Shown here: positions 36,501 to 49,256 of the stretch, one piece after another | How positions within the stretch are numbered: position 1 is the first letter of the stretch | How the letters are laid out: every line of letters begins with the position of its first letter | Source of the DNA: Microvelia longipes | Lineage: Eukaryota > Arthropoda > Insecta > Hemiptera > Veliidae | Direction: 5' to 3' | Length of the DNA stretch: 64,000 bases | Assembly (NCBI GenBank): GCA_018340805.1 | Contig: JACMZG010001908.1 | Location: forward strand, 45,554,117 to 45,618,116 | The notes under the pieces: generated by a model | Seen by the model: the letters and a program-made list of their open reading frames with translations, nothing else | The model's database searches: none | What the model was told of the DNA's origin: nothing | Position numbers and translations under genes: made by a program

Positions 36501-38690
36501 TTGGAAAAACTACCTCTTTCTTTCATGCTCCCAATTTCATCACCATAATTTTCCTTTGAAAATTTGTTTGAAGTAGTTTATTTTATTTTCTATCATAGTA
36601 TATTTTTATAGGCTTTGAGTACTCGGTTTTTTCTGTCCGCATGCTTTGCCATGTTTTCCTTTTCGTCATGTTCAAGTATGTTTTTATTTCTAACTTTTAC
36701 CTACTTAAGACAAATTGACATCCACTTACAACGAACTGGTTTTTTCATTCACAATTCTCTAAAAGCGTTCTTTTTCGTGAATTTTAATTTAAGAAAAAAG
36801 TTTTTAATGAAGTCAAAGTTAGTTGGAAGAGACTTGTTTTAAAGCAATTTCAAATTGGTCTATTTGTTATTTTCAATATTTTTTAAGCAGACATTTTTTT
36901 ATCAACTCCTTCAAACTTCTGTTTTTAATTAAATAATTTTTTTTATGATTGTAAAGTTTTTAATTGTTGTGATAGTAGTAATTGAATTAATTTCTTATTC
37001 AAGCTCTTAAAGCTTTGACAATTGCAAAGTAGGTCCTTGAGTTTAATTTTAGATTCAATAATCAGCCGAGTCAAGATTTTTACAGAGATCTCTTATAATT
37101 TTGACAGTTTTAAGTTCAAAAATTTATATATATGAGCAATAAGACACTTCTTTTATTTAAGCTCTTAGCAGAATTCATTAAATTTAACAATCTAATATCA
37201 GGTTCTGCAAATCCTAATCAAGTAGGTATGCTAATACTCTTAGGTACTTGAGATTTTCCTTTTTTGGTTCCTAAGGGAACCATTATGTTTAAATCCAGTG
37301 GCGTAGCCAAGGGATTTATAAGGCTGGTTCCTGAGGCCCAGCCGAAACAACTAGGTAGTTGACTCCTGAAACCGAGGAAGGAATTCAAAGAGGAGTGTAA
37401 TGTCCATACTACATACAAGATTTTTCTTCTAGAAGGTAGAATATTAAAACAAATAAAACTTCTATTATTAACTTTTCCATTTTTTCCATTGTTTATATTT
37501 CTTATAATAAAATAACTTATGTATTCTAAGTTATGCTTATTTTAAGCTTGTTACCCACTACAACACACTAATTACACATAGTATAATTACACATAGACAC
37601 CACAAAACTGGCATTTACTGTTGAGTTATATGCATTTAACTTTACAGCAAATAGATTAAAAATAAAAAAAAAACGAATCTCAGCTAAATAAAAATAAATA
37701 AAAAATCCATTGTGGAGGTCCGTAAACTGGGCGATTTTCTTTAAAATGCGTGCTTTCTTCCTTATCAATCCAAATTTTGCTTAAATTTTCGGTATTTGTT
37801 TAAATTTAAATTTTGTAAAGACTTACGCATTTTAACCAATAAATTATACATTAAGTATTTGACACAGTATAAATGTGCGAGAGAGATTGTATCAAGTATT
37901 CATGTTTTGCAAAACTCGGTAGTATCAAATGATATATTTTAAGTATAAGATTTATTAATTATAATTTAAGTATTAAGTATATATTTAATTTATAACCTTA
38001 GGTTATAAATTAAAAAACCTTATTATTTATTTTTTCACAATTTTCAAAGAAAATGCTCATGTGTTTATCATATAAATTATATGCAATGCACAGCATTATT
38101 TGCACTTTCTTGAAGCTCAGTTATGCTCATTTTTAGCACATTTTCTTAGAAAAAAATTATATAATAAGTTGTGACGCTGTTACATCCTTTGTAAGATGTT
38201 CTCAAATGGAAACTACCCGATTCAATTTAATATAATTTATTTAGATATATTTTTGATACTCACATCAAGAGAAAACGGAAGGGACGAGTGCGTGCCGGCC
38301 ATCTTATATCAATCGTTACTCCATAGCATTGTGGGAAGACGTGCTCAGAAGATCTTCTTTTAGACGTTCATCAGAAAAGAATTATTGCAAATCATGTTAA
38401 TTTTTAAGAACAGCCAACCTACACAAATAAATTTATTTATATTTTAGTTATTATTTAGAATTATTTTATTGATGAACATCTTTATTAGTTTTATTTTATA
38501 TATAATCTTCAATTGTTGGTTTATTTACTTGGTTTTATTTATTCATTATCATTATACTTGACTAAAATGTGATTTACAAATGTTAGTTACAAAGTACTAA
38601 TAAAGTATAAAAATATATTATAATGTTAAAGTAATGTATAAATCAAGTAGGGAAACTCCAATACTAACCCATGTAAAAAAATTCAGACAT
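36501..38690. other. Intergenic, no supported gene
   Basis: AT-rich. CCAGTGGCGTAGCCAAGGG at 37297-37315 resembles the end of a hAT-type or LINE element, but no partner end was found. 37690-37800 weakly resembles the fold-back family of 41425-41815. Confidence 0.4.
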
Positions 38691-39050
38691 GCGTGATCAG
38701 CTGATAGCTGGCTCAAAAATATAAAAATCACAAAAACACCTTTTTTGTTTTATTTTATTGGCAACACTGATAATTTAAGGAGAGTTTTAGTTTTTGTCGT
38801 GTTTTCCAATGGTGTTTTCGAACATTGATATATAGGTGTTAATTTAAAAGTTTTGTATTAAATTCAGTGAAATAATTGTTAAAATCATTTAGTTAAAGAT
38901 AAATAGGAACTATAGTAAAGGTAAATCTTTATGCTTTTTTTAGTTTTGATAAATATATAGACGAAAGTGTATTGCCTTAAATAGGTAAAATTACGATTAC
39001 TACGATTATATAAAAAACCTTTAGGTTAATCATTCTTACTTTATCGATAG
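38690..39050 (+). promoter_or_regulatory. Promoter-like motif cluster without an assigned gene
   Basis: CAGCTGAT (38698-38704 region), TTGGCAACACTG (38758-38769) and TATCGATA (39042-39049) are three insect core-promoter words. The first two also occur upstream of ATP synthase gamma, and TATCGATA upstream of ema. TAAAGGTAAATC at about 38918 could be a donor of a non-coding first exon. No downstream coding exon is visible, so this is tentative. Confidence 0.3.
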
Positions 39051-39353
39051 TTTCAAATTCCCTTCGAATATCTGAAGGGAAAACACTCTTATCCCTTGCA
39101 AAATTCTAAAAAGTTGAGCAGTCCACACATAAAAATAAAAGTTTAATTCAAGTCAAACGATTTCCGGGTTGAAGCCCTACCGTGTCGACGTTTGCAAGGA
39201 TCCATCCCGAAAACAATAACAATAGGTGTTTAACACATCGTGTAGACGAGGTAAATAATGACAATCGTTATAATAGCTAATATGGCTACATTGTTTACTC
39301 AAACTTCAATAAAGATATGATTAGAGAAAAATATAATCAAACAATCAGCAGAA

Positions 39354-40060
39354 AATTACTGTAATTTATATAGAAGCATGTTAAAAATACAAATCAAAAC
39401 ACAAACCGGAACATAAGCTGCACACGGCTTATGTGCGGGAAGCCGAAAACAATAGATTAATTATAATCTTAATTCACTTTTGAAGGAGGTTTCAATGAGG
39501 TTACACAAAGCCCCTGAGAGCCCTAATACGATGTTTCAGACTTTTCAATGTATTGAGACAGGCTATGCCCCCTCAAGTATGTATCTTTTTGTATATACTA
39601 GAGGGCATAGAGATATATTACTAGGCCTAGTAATATATCTTAGGGCCCTATTGGTTGAATTTTGAAACATCGAAAAAATGACCTGACCCCCTTCGACTCT
39701 CATTAATCTAATGAACTGAACAAAATTACAGTGAATTATATAGTAGAACGCTGAAAATATAAATCAAAACACTAACAATGTGCAGGAAGCCGAAAAAAAT
39801 TGATTTCTTATAACCTTAACTTACTTTTAGAAGAGGTTTCATTGAGGTTACACAGAGCCTCCTAGTATATATCTCTATGCTAGAGGGGGCATAGCCTATC
39901 TCATTACATTGAGAAGCCTGAAACATCTTTTTGGAGCTCTGTGTAAACTCATCAGAAACTTCCTCCAAGAGTGAATTAAGGTTATAATAAATCGATGGTC
40001 TTTGCTTGTACTTTGATTTGTATTTTTAACGCTCTACTGCATAAGTTACTGAAATTTTGT
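39354..40060. repeat. Repeat cluster: two direct and one inverted copy of a fold-back unit
   Basis: Unit 1 (39354-39540) and unit 2 (39723-39870) share ACAAATCAAAACAC / ATAAATCAAAACAC, GGAAGCCGAAAA, GAGGTTTCA(A/T)TGAGGTTACA. Unit 3 (39850-40060) carries the same words inverted (GAGTGAATTAAGGTTATAAT, GATTTGTATTTTTAACGC). Stretches such as CCCTCAAGTATGTAT / ATACTAGAGGGCATAG form inner hairpins. Probably a nested or rearranged MITE; no coding content. Confidence 0.6.
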
Positions 40061-41424
40061 ACTAATTATTTGATTATATTTTTAGCGAAGGTTGTCAGGT
40101 TACTTATTCGATGTATCAGAATTTAACCTATTGGACTTCTCTAGTCTCTAGTTATAATATCTCTATGCTTCTAACGCCCTAACCTTGTGAACTTCTAGTA
40201 AACCGGCTGTAAAAAACTACGAAAATGTCGGAGACGGTAAAAAATCCTTTTACGAGGATGTGAAGTGCCTACTCTACACCTGCCCGAATTTTTTTCGTGT
40301 AATCTTCAAATTATAAATAAATTCCCCGATTTGCAGTAAAAAGAAAAAAAATAAATATATTTAAGGTTCCCAAACTATTCGAACATCGGCTCCCAATTTT
40401 TTTTTTAGCAAAAGTAAGAATTTGCGCTAAAGCATTTCACATCTAAAAATACGACATATTTACTCTTGGCACCGTTTTAGGATGTAAACTCCAAGTTGAA
40501 GGTAAAATGTTCATACTTGGTGTAATTCAATATTTTTTTTCTAAACTTAAATTTTCCAGATGTTTTCATATTTTTCCGTTTATGCTCATTCGATATTCTT
40601 ATCTGTGCAATATGTGCTTTGATAGTGGAAGAATGAAACCAATCATCCCTTAACCTATTCTCGGGGATGTGATTTTATTCACTGTTACATATAAAGAAAA
40701 TCCACTGGGAAATCATAAGGATATAACTCAGTGACTTGTAAGTTTTTACTATCTGTCTGTAAGCCTCTTTCCTTGTTCCTTATTTTAAGGGATCAGTGTT
40801 TACAGTAAAGGTTTTACCCTTTTCTAGAACACATTGTAAGAGCAAACCCCCCCCCTCCCTAAATAAAACCCGCAGGAGCACTATACAGAAGCAAAGGTCT
40901 ATAAAATATTAGGTTGTAATTTTTCTTCTCGTCCAAAATATTACTTCCAATATTTTTAGTGTTTGATAATAAAGCAAACATATTTCCTTTGGTTTGTATG
41001 ATAAGAAGCTAGGTGGCATTACCAGCACGTATTCCTCGCCAGATCCCAGGGTTAGGTCTGTAAGGTATAAAAACCTTTTTACGATAACAGTTTTTTCTGT
41101 TTTTACCTTTCCTATATTATTTTGAGCATGTTGAGGCGTGGAATATAAAAGCAAATGTTGAATTCTTTATGTTTGTTCTTTTTTCCTTTTTTATTTAAAT
41201 ACTTGTATATTTCCGTATTTATTTAGAATAAAGTTCTTCAGATTATTAGTGGAGGCAGGATATTAAAATAAATCGAGAGTGACTAGTCCAGAAGGATTAA
41301 CTTAGAAGTGGTCGATGTCGATCTGTCGATCATGATTCTTTGTTTTTGATTTAACAGTAAGAGTAACTCTTGCACCCGATAAACAAAAACAGTAAACATT
41401 TGTCGACTATATAAATAAAATAAA
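40061..41424. other. Intergenic, no gene seen
   Basis: Contains poly-C/poly-T runs and AT-rich DNA only. A stretch at 40210-40310 (GACGGTAAAAAATCC...GTGCCTACTCTACACCTGCCCG) is weakly repeated at 62480-62550, so an old dispersed repeat is possible. Confidence 0.45.
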
Positions 41425-41815
41425 GTAGGTTAGCGTTGAGCAACAATCCATTTCTTGTTTAAGGTTCCGGTTTATGTTTTATAAATTGAGCAGATAATAT
41501 CAAGCACTATTCATAACTCATTTTTTCTATATTTTATAAAGAAATTCGCACTATTATCCTGTTGGCTAAACAATGCTTCTGACATTGGCATTGCACATCA
41601 TTATTAGCACTAGTTTCTTGCTTATTTGGTTTATTTAAAGGTTTAGCACTTTTTCTTTGAGAAATATATATAAAATGAGTAACGAGTTATCCTTGATAAT
41701 TGAGTATCTGTTCAAGTTATAAAGCATTAACCGGAAGTTTAAGTAAGAAATAGATTGTTAAGCTCGCGGAAACACGCATAACAAAGGAAATTCGCTCGAT
41801 AAACAAACTACCTCG
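41425..41815. mobile_element. Fold-back element
   Basis: Left arm CAACAATCCATTTCTTGTTT AAGGTTCCGGTTTATG and right arm CATTAACCGGAAGTTTAAGT AAGAAATAGATTGTT are inverted copies; the inner parts TTGAGCAGATAATATCAAG and CTTGATAATTGAG also pair. Related half-copies at 4970-5150 and 37690-37800. Confidence 0.65.
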
Positions 41816-42326
41816 CTAGATTTTTTTTCGAACCTAGGTACCTTGGCTTAGAGTGCACGTATCGACTCCGGACCACTCTCATTTAACTCATAGTTCATTC
41901 AAAAACGACTCCCCACTTGAAATAAGTGGTTTGCCACTTATTTAAATCCAAAAAATGTTTATATACTTGTTTAGTATGTTCCACCTTTCCTGAATCCACC
42001 CCACCCCTCCCTCCTTCCTTGACCCTAATCTCGCAAGCTTATTTTTCGTTGAAAAATCGCTAGAAGGGATGTAGAAAATATTTCTAGTGTAAGATTTATC
42101 GAGTAAGGTTTTTAAGAAATTATGGAAGAGAGAAAACAATCGACAAAATATTTTATTAAACGATAGAAGAGAGATTAAAAGAAAAGTGACGCACAGAAGG
42201 AGGAGTGAGATTAATAAAAGATTGGATTTCAAGATATGAGGATATTATTATAATCTAAACCTAAGCGATAACAACACATGTTGAGGTACATTTAATGATA
42301 AATATGTCATGTATATGACATATTAA

Positions 42327-42436
42327 GTCAGTCTGATTTTAGGAGTGATAGATTATTAATTGTGTGTTAACTTTGTCCCAATACATAGTGTTCGTTTAGT
42401 TAAATATTTGTTCTAATTCTAGGGGGTACTTTAAAT
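42327..42436 (+). repeat. Copia 5' LTR (identical core)
   Basis: Identical to 46505-46614. It may extend left to TGTCATGTATATGACATATT at 42305, which has a diverged counterpart at 46479-46504. Ends just before the primer-binding site. Confidence 0.85.
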
Positions 42437-42464
42437 GGTTATGGGCCCAGCACGCTTCCACTGC
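42436..42464 (+). promoter_or_regulatory. Copia primer-binding site (initiator tRNA-Met half)
   Basis: GGTTATGGGCCCAGCACGC and the following ten bases are complementary to the anticodon-arm to D-arm part of initiator tRNA-Met with one mismatch in about 29. Priming by an internally cut tRNA-Met half is the known Copia mechanism. Confidence 0.85.
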
Positions 42465-42570
42465 GAGTTAGAAATTTAAACTTGAAAATTTTCCCTATAA
42501 ATTTTTGGCTGTAAAAATTCTGTCAATATTTTCAAAATCTTGAAAGAGAAAAAAAAATCAACAAATTGAA

Positions 42571-43335
42571 ATGGATTTTACAAAAGTGCAAGTTGGTCAT
42601 TTGAGTGGAAAAACCAATTGGCAAAGTTGGAAGTACAAGGTGTCAGTTCTACTTCGAGGAACACCAGGAGCCATGGATGTTGTTTCAGGAAGATTAGTCA
42701 AGCCAGCAGAGCTTGATACTACTGCAACAATGGCTGATGTCAAGAAGCACGAAGAAACCTTGGAAAAATTTTCAAAAGCTGATAGTGTTGCACTCATAAT
42801 AATGACAACAAATATGACAGAAGCCACATTGCAGAAAATAATGAGGTTCGAAACAGCCAAAGAAGTCTGGCAAGAGCTTCACAGACTATTTGATGGATCT
42901 TGTGAAGACAAGGCGTATGACCTATGTGAGCGATTTTTTAGCTACAAAAGAGATGCCGGAGATGACATTTCAAGTCATGTCTCTAAGGTTCAAAATCTCT
43001 GGGACGAACTTAAGAAAGAGATAAAGAAAGATGACAAATCACCAGATTTACCTGAGCTGTTCCTAATCTGCAAAATCCTTGGGACTCTTCCAGATGAATT
43101 CTTTGCATTCAAATCTAGTTGGATGTTAATGAACAAGTCAGAGAGAACAATTGAGAATTTGATTGTTCAACTTTGTGCGTATGAGAGAGCGTTAAGTAAC
43201 AAGGAAGCTGGAGTGACAAGTACTAGTGAAGCACTTGCACTAAAACCACCTTCTACTACTAAACTAAAACTTCTGCAAGTATTGCAAGAAAAATACGCAT
43301 AAAATAAGGAACTGTGAAAATGGAAAGCAGATGGC
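42571..43335 (+). pseudogene. Copia gag (UBN2-type) with frameshifted zinc knuckle
   Basis: ATG 42571; open to 43302: MDFTKVQVGHLSGKTNWQSW, then the retrotransposon gag domain (FETAKEVWQELHRLFDG, HVSKVQNLWDELKKEI, LGTLPDEFFAFKSSW). The CCHC knuckle CKYCKKNTHKIRNC is present at 43274-43315 but in the next frame, and the reading shifts back after it, so gag is broken near its end. Confidence 0.88.
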
Positions 43336-46300
43336 AAGCCGCCAAAGAAGGAAAATAGTAAGTCGGTAAACAATTTAGCATTAACGTCTGTAAACTTAAA
43401 TCTATCTGATGAAACTGAGTTAGGACAATTTTACGTTGACAACGGATGCACAAATCACGTAACGTTTCAAAGAAACTTATTTAAATCATTCACAGAGTTT
43501 TTCTACACCTCACAAAATGATGACTGCAAATGGTGAGTGTGTTAATGCGGTTGGGTCTGGAGATATAGAAGTAGTTTCGACAGTTAAAAGCCAACAGCGT
43601 ATATTTACACTTACTAATGTGTGGTATATTCCAGGTTTGAAGAAAAATTTATTTTCACCATTAGCTGCTCAAGATAAACAGGAGAATAGTTTGTTTATAG
43701 CAAATGTCACAAGATGTTATTTAAAAAATTAATAACGATATTGTACTAGAAGGGTTTAGAAATCGTTTAGGAGGTCTTTATAAAGTAAAATTTGAATTTT
43801 TGAACATTTACTGGGCAACTAAATTCATTATCTAATTCCGATTTACTGCAACTTTATCATGAAAGATTGGGACATCAAAACAAACGTCATGTGAAAGAGT
43901 GGATATCGAGAGAGCTTGGAGTAAAAGTAGAAACTGATAGTGATGTATGTGAAGGTTGTGTTTACGGAAAAGCACATCGACAATCATTCGGTACAAGGAG
44001 TAGAGCTGAGAAACCGGGAGAAACTATCGCGGCGGATGTATGCGGTCCGTTCGAAACAAAGTCCATTTCGGGTTATCGGTATTTCGTGCTATTCAAAGAT
44101 GATTATAGTCGGTTTCGGTTCGTGTTTTCCTCAAATATAAGTCTGAAGTAGTGGATAAGTTGAAAGAAATGTTAGCCTTAGCTAAGACTGCTGGTCATAA
44201 AGTCAAAGAGCTCCTTTCTGACAATGGTGGAGAATTTGATAACCATGCAGTTCGGAAAATTCTGAAGTCAGAAGGCATTTCTCAACGGTTAACAATGCCG
44301 TACACCCCGGAACAAAATGGGTTGTGTGAACGAGAAAACAGAACTATTGTTGAGGCTGCGCGTGCAATGTTCCATGCACATGGAGGTTTAACTCAGGGTC
44401 TGTGGGCGGAGTTAGTAAACGCTGCTACTTATATTTTAAACAGATCGGGTTCATCATCGGAAAAACATAAGTCACCATACGAAGTTTGACTGGTAAGAAA
44501 TCACTAAAAAACATCTTCGTGTTATAGGATGTCAGTGCTATGCACACATACCAAACAAACGCAAGAAGATGGATAAGAAAGCTGTTCAAGGTGTGCTTGT
44601 CGGTTACGATGATTTCGGTTATCGAATCTGGGTAAAAGATCAACAGACTGGTCAGAGATGTTACTTTTTGCGAAGAGCCACTCTTAAGGACAACTACTAT
44701 CAAATTAGAGAGGGTACTCAAACTGAAGAGAGAAGTAATCCAACTGAAAAAGTTAAAGAAGAAACACCCTCTGAAGCAGAGCCAGATTCAAAGCAAGGTA
44801 GAAGTGATGACAAGATCAAGATGATGTGAATCCAGAAGTAAATGAAGAATCTCACAGCTCTCAACAAGAAGATGATAACATTCTTGAAGAAAGTAGTCAA
44901 TCAAACCACACATCTGATCGTATGATCGAGATCGCTCTACTCTTAAATTACCTAAGAAGTTTGAGGATTACATCATGATGGCTAGCAGGTCAGATTTTGA
45001 TGAGCCTGGTACCTATAAAGAAGCTGTAGCTAGTGAACATGAAGCTGAATGGCGAAAAGCTATGGAAGTTGAAATCAAAGCTCTTGATGACAACAAAACA
45101 TGGAAGCTTGAACCATTGCCGAAAGGAAAGAAAGCTATATCATGTAAGGGTCTATAAAGTTAAATAAAGATGGCTCAATCGAAAGATTGAAAGCTCGTTT
45201 GGTGGCGAAAGGGTTTACCCAGAGGAAAGGAGTTGACTATGATCAAACTTTTAGCCCAGTAAAGCAGGTACTGTAAGAGCGGTAATAAGTATGGCTGCGA
45301 GTGTAAAAATGACTTTGTCACAGTTTGACGTCACTAGTGCTTTTCTATACGGAGAACTGGATGAAGAAAACAGCCTGAAGGTTTTACTGATGGGTCGGAT
45401 AAAGTTTGTAGACTTCAAAGAAGTTTATACGGCTTGAAACAACAAGGTGCTGGAACAAGCGTTTTTGCGACTATTTATTAAAAATTAATTTTGTACGTAG
45501 CGGAGCAGATCCGTGCATGTTCATTCGTAGAGATGAAAAAATATAGTCGTGTTGTATGTCGACGATGGTCTTGTTGCAACGACAAATCCTGAAGAAAAGG
45601 AAATATTAATGGAAGAAAAAAGGAATTCAAAATTACAGTAAAATCTGCATCATACTATCTGGGCATTTTGAAATGTTGGAAGGAGCTCTCAGTTAGACAA
45701 ACTTACACAAGAAAATTCTAGCGAGGTTTGGAATGGATAACTGTAATGCGTTATCTACACCTATCGTAAAAGAAAATTTCGAAGTCGATAGTAATGAACA
45801 TAATGAAGTAGATGCAGAAGATAGATATCGTCAAGCTGTTGGAGCACTTATGTACTAATGGTGGCTACCCGTCCGGATATCCTACGCTGTGGGAGTTGTG
45901 TCACGAACACTAGAGCACCCAAGTAAAACTGGACCCGTGTTAAATTTTCAGATATCTGAAAGGAACTGAAAATTTTGGTATCACTATAAAGCATAATTTA
46001 AAAGGGGAATTCTTGAGTGCTATAGTGATGCTGATCACGGGGGGGATGAGTCTACAGGTCGCTCAACTACAGGTGTAGTGTGTATGTACGCGGGAGGGGC
46101 GATATCTTGGCTCAGCCAACGGCAAACCTCAGTTGCCATCTCTACCACTGAAGCGGAGGTCGTAGCTGCGAGTGAGGCTTCTCGTGAAGTATTATGGCTA
46201 AAACGTTTAATGAGTGAAGTAGTTGATCTACAAATCCCTACTTTACAAGTAGATAACGAAGCAGCCATACGACTGTCACAGAATCCTGAGTATCACCGCA

Positions 46301-46491
46301 GAACTAAACATATTAGGATACGCCACTTCTTTGTTAGAGAGATGGTAATAGAAGGAGAACTGTATATCAGGAAAGTTGATACTCAGTACCAACTTGCTGA
46401 TGTACTTACCAAGCCACTCTTTAAGCCAAGGCATCTTCTCCTCTGTCAGGGTATTGGCTTATCTCAAATCATTACATATGTCACTGACTGA
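43336..46491 (+). pseudogene. Copia pol (protease, integrase, RT, RNase H), multiply frameshifted
   Basis: Protease: YVDNGCTNHV at about 43432, with the usual Ser/Thr after the catalytic Asp replaced by Asn. Integrase: LYHERLGHQN...CEGCVYGKAHR zinc site (43853-43985), catalytic DVCGPFE, SDNGGEFDNHAV and EQNGLCERENRTI. RT: YKEAVASEHEAEWRKAMEVE (45015), [20 protein letters not shown] (about 45200), VLYVDDGLVA (45547-45575). RNase H to the end: AISWLSQRQTSVAISTTEAE, HFFVREMV, QLADVLTKPL, stop 46489-46491. Frame changes occur roughly every 100-400 bp, with short deletions in RT, so no polyprotein can be made from this copy. Confidence 0.9.
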
Positions 46492-46504
46492 CTGACATAT
46501 GTCA

Positions 46505-46614
46505 GTCAGTCTGATTTTAGGAGTGATAGATTATTAATTGTGTGTTAACTTTGTCCCAATACATAGTGTTCGTTTAGTTAAATATTTGTTCTAATTCTAG
46601 GGGGTACTTTAAAT
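46505..46614 (+). repeat. Copia 3' LTR (identical core)
   Basis: Starts a few bases after the pol stop, preceded by CTGACTGACTGACATATGTC; identical to 42327-42436 and followed by unique sequence (ACACATTCTACG). Confidence 0.85.
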
Positions 46615-48000
46615 ACACATTCTACGAAATTGCAGATGAATAAATGCCAACTTTTCTTTATAAGTAGTTTGATGAGGAGACCACACAGGAGAAGCATATT
46701 TAAGACTATGACGGAAGAGAGAAAGATAAACATATTTAAACGTTTTAACAGAATAAAAGTTTTTTGAATAAATAAACCTAAGAGTTTAAAATATTGGCAT
46801 TAGTTAAAGGAGTATGTATATAACTTGAAGATCGGATGAGCTGATCGGATGAATCGAAGATCGTAGTAATGATTTTAAGAACACGTGTATAGTTTTATTC
46901 CTTTCTTGCTATTACATTGTTAATTGTTTTGCTACAATATAAAATAATTATTCGTAAAATTTAGTAAAGCATTCAATACTGTATACAGAGTAGTGAAATA
47001 GACGACATCCAGATAATTTTAGTGGACATAATAGAATTAAGGATATGGATGCTGGGGACCTGAAGGGAAGAAGTAGTTGTTAGAGAACCGAGCCTTACAA
47101 TTACAATACTTGTTAATTAAATCTAAAGTTTAGCAACTTCCAGGCAAGTTAGCTAGTGATTTGTGGATTAAAAACATTTCCAGGATTCATTTGATTTTTG
47201 ATCCATTTGTTTTCTGTAAAAATATATGATGTGGATAAATTTTTGTGTCTAAATCGAAATTTACTAAAGCTAAACACATTAAATATAAAATCTCGTTGAC
47301 CAACAAATATTATATTATAGAATAAATTATTAATTAATGGACTAAGTCCATTTAAATTTTTAAATTTTGTATGGATTTTTTAAGTATTTTTTAAGTAGAA
47401 GCTAGATCTATTGGTAGTTTTTGCTGGTATTATTATTATTTTAAGATTGGGGGTTGTTTCTGCAGGTTGTCCGGACATTTTTCGTCGTTTGAGTTTGCAC
47501 CAGAGAGAGGTTTCCCCTCGGGAAAACGAGGGCAAATTTAAATTATGCGATTACAAGGGCTTTGCACTACTTATATTAAGATGTCATCTTAATTCTCCGT
47601 ATTGTTAATATTTGAACTTGATTGTTAAACAAACACATAAGTGACAGTTCCGCTGTTAAGGTTTTTAGAGAAGTGTTGATTAATTTATCTTCAACTTGGT
47701 CTAAATTTTCTTTTTCATTTTTTATTTAATATTTTCAATTTCTGGAGTTTTATATCAATTAATTTCAACTTCCAATTTTGTTTTCAAATTGTTTTTTTGT
47801 TACTTGAACTCTGCCGTTCATAATAATTTTCTTCATATTCGTTCATATGATATAATCGTCGCTCCGTCCGTCTAAATCACGCGATACTTGAATCGTCATC
47901 AGGACCACTCAGTAGATCTTGATCTTTTCATCATATAATGCGTGGAATGTGACTGGATTATTTCATTGTCTATAAGTTCAGTAAGTGATTATTCATTTAT
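46615..48000. other. Intergenic, no gene seen
   Basis: AT-rich DNA up to the assembly gap. A 65-codon open frame at 47411-47608 shows no recognisable domain. Confidence 0.5.
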
Positions 48001-49000
48001 NNNNNNNNNNNNNNNNNNNNNNNNNNNNNNNNNNNNNNNNNNNNNNNNNNNNNNNNNNNNNNNNNNNNNNNNNNNNNNNNNNNNNNNNNNNNNNNNNNNN
48101 NNNNNNNNNNNNNNNNNNNNNNNNNNNNNNNNNNNNNNNNNNNNNNNNNNNNNNNNNNNNNNNNNNNNNNNNNNNNNNNNNNNNNNNNNNNNNNNNNNNN
48201 NNNNNNNNNNNNNNNNNNNNNNNNNNNNNNNNNNNNNNNNNNNNNNNNNNNNNNNNNNNNNNNNNNNNNNNNNNNNNNNNNNNNNNNNNNNNNNNNNNNN
48301 NNNNNNNNNNNNNNNNNNNNNNNNNNNNNNNNNNNNNNNNNNNNNNNNNNNNNNNNNNNNNNNNNNNNNNNNNNNNNNNNNNNNNNNNNNNNNNNNNNNN
48401 NNNNNNNNNNNNNNNNNNNNNNNNNNNNNNNNNNNNNNNNNNNNNNNNNNNNNNNNNNNNNNNNNNNNNNNNNNNNNNNNNNNNNNNNNNNNNNNNNNNN
48501 NNNNNNNNNNNNNNNNNNNNNNNNNNNNNNNNNNNNNNNNNNNNNNNNNNNNNNNNNNNNNNNNNNNNNNNNNNNNNNNNNNNNNNNNNNNNNNNNNNNN
48601 NNNNNNNNNNNNNNNNNNNNNNNNNNNNNNNNNNNNNNNNNNNNNNNNNNNNNNNNNNNNNNNNNNNNNNNNNNNNNNNNNNNNNNNNNNNNNNNNNNNN
48701 NNNNNNNNNNNNNNNNNNNNNNNNNNNNNNNNNNNNNNNNNNNNNNNNNNNNNNNNNNNNNNNNNNNNNNNNNNNNNNNNNNNNNNNNNNNNNNNNNNNN
48801 NNNNNNNNNNNNNNNNNNNNNNNNNNNNNNNNNNNNNNNNNNNNNNNNNNNNNNNNNNNNNNNNNNNNNNNNNNNNNNNNNNNNNNNNNNNNNNNNNNNN
48901 NNNNNNNNNNNNNNNNNNNNNNNNNNNNNNNNNNNNNNNNNNNNNNNNNNNNNNNNNNNNNNNNNNNNNNNNNNNNNNNNNNNNNNNNNNNNNNNNNNNN
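48001..49000. other. Assembly gap, 1000 N
   Basis: Exactly 1000 undetermined bases. The round number suggests a fixed-size scaffold gap, so the true distance is unknown. Confidence 0.99.
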
Positions 49001-49176
49001 AAAAAACTCATAGTGCTTTGAAAGATAATTTTAGTAATAAATTCAAAAGAACGCGCGTTTACTAGATACTACCAAACATACATATACATCAACATCTCGC
49101 TTTCACCACTTATCTTAGGGATTTAGATACTTACATAATAAAACACACACACTCACTCACAAATGTATATAATTAT

Positions 49177-49256
49177 ACTATATATATATATATATATTAT
49201 ATATATTATATTAATATAATTATATATTATTATATATATATATATATATATATATA
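49177..49256. repeat. (TA)n-rich tract left of a palindrome
   Basis: TA tract with short interruptions. Confidence 0.9.

Larger units (their letters stand above)
42305..46613 (+). mobile_element. Ty1/Copia LTR retrotransposon, full-length but broken
   Basis: Two LTRs (about 110-130 bp), a primer-binding site for a half initiator tRNA-Met, and gag, protease, integrase, reverse transcriptase and RNase H in Copia order. The LTR cores (42327-42436 and 46505-46614) are identical base for base, whereas the coding region has many frameshifts and deletions. No clear target duplication was seen because the left LTR boundary is ambiguous (a TATGTCA...TGACATA palindrome lies at both 5' LTR starts). Total about 4.3 kb, typical for Copia. 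Confidence 0.93.

Noticed and set aside
37297..37315. hAT/LINE-like end CCAGTGGCGTAGCCAAGGG
   Set aside because: No matching second end or target duplication could be found nearby.
39480..39665. 61-codon ORF
   Set aside because: It lies in the fold-back repeat cluster and has no protein-like conservation between the repeat units.
47942..49021. Long open frames across the N gap
   Set aside because: The undetermined bases simply contain no stop codons.
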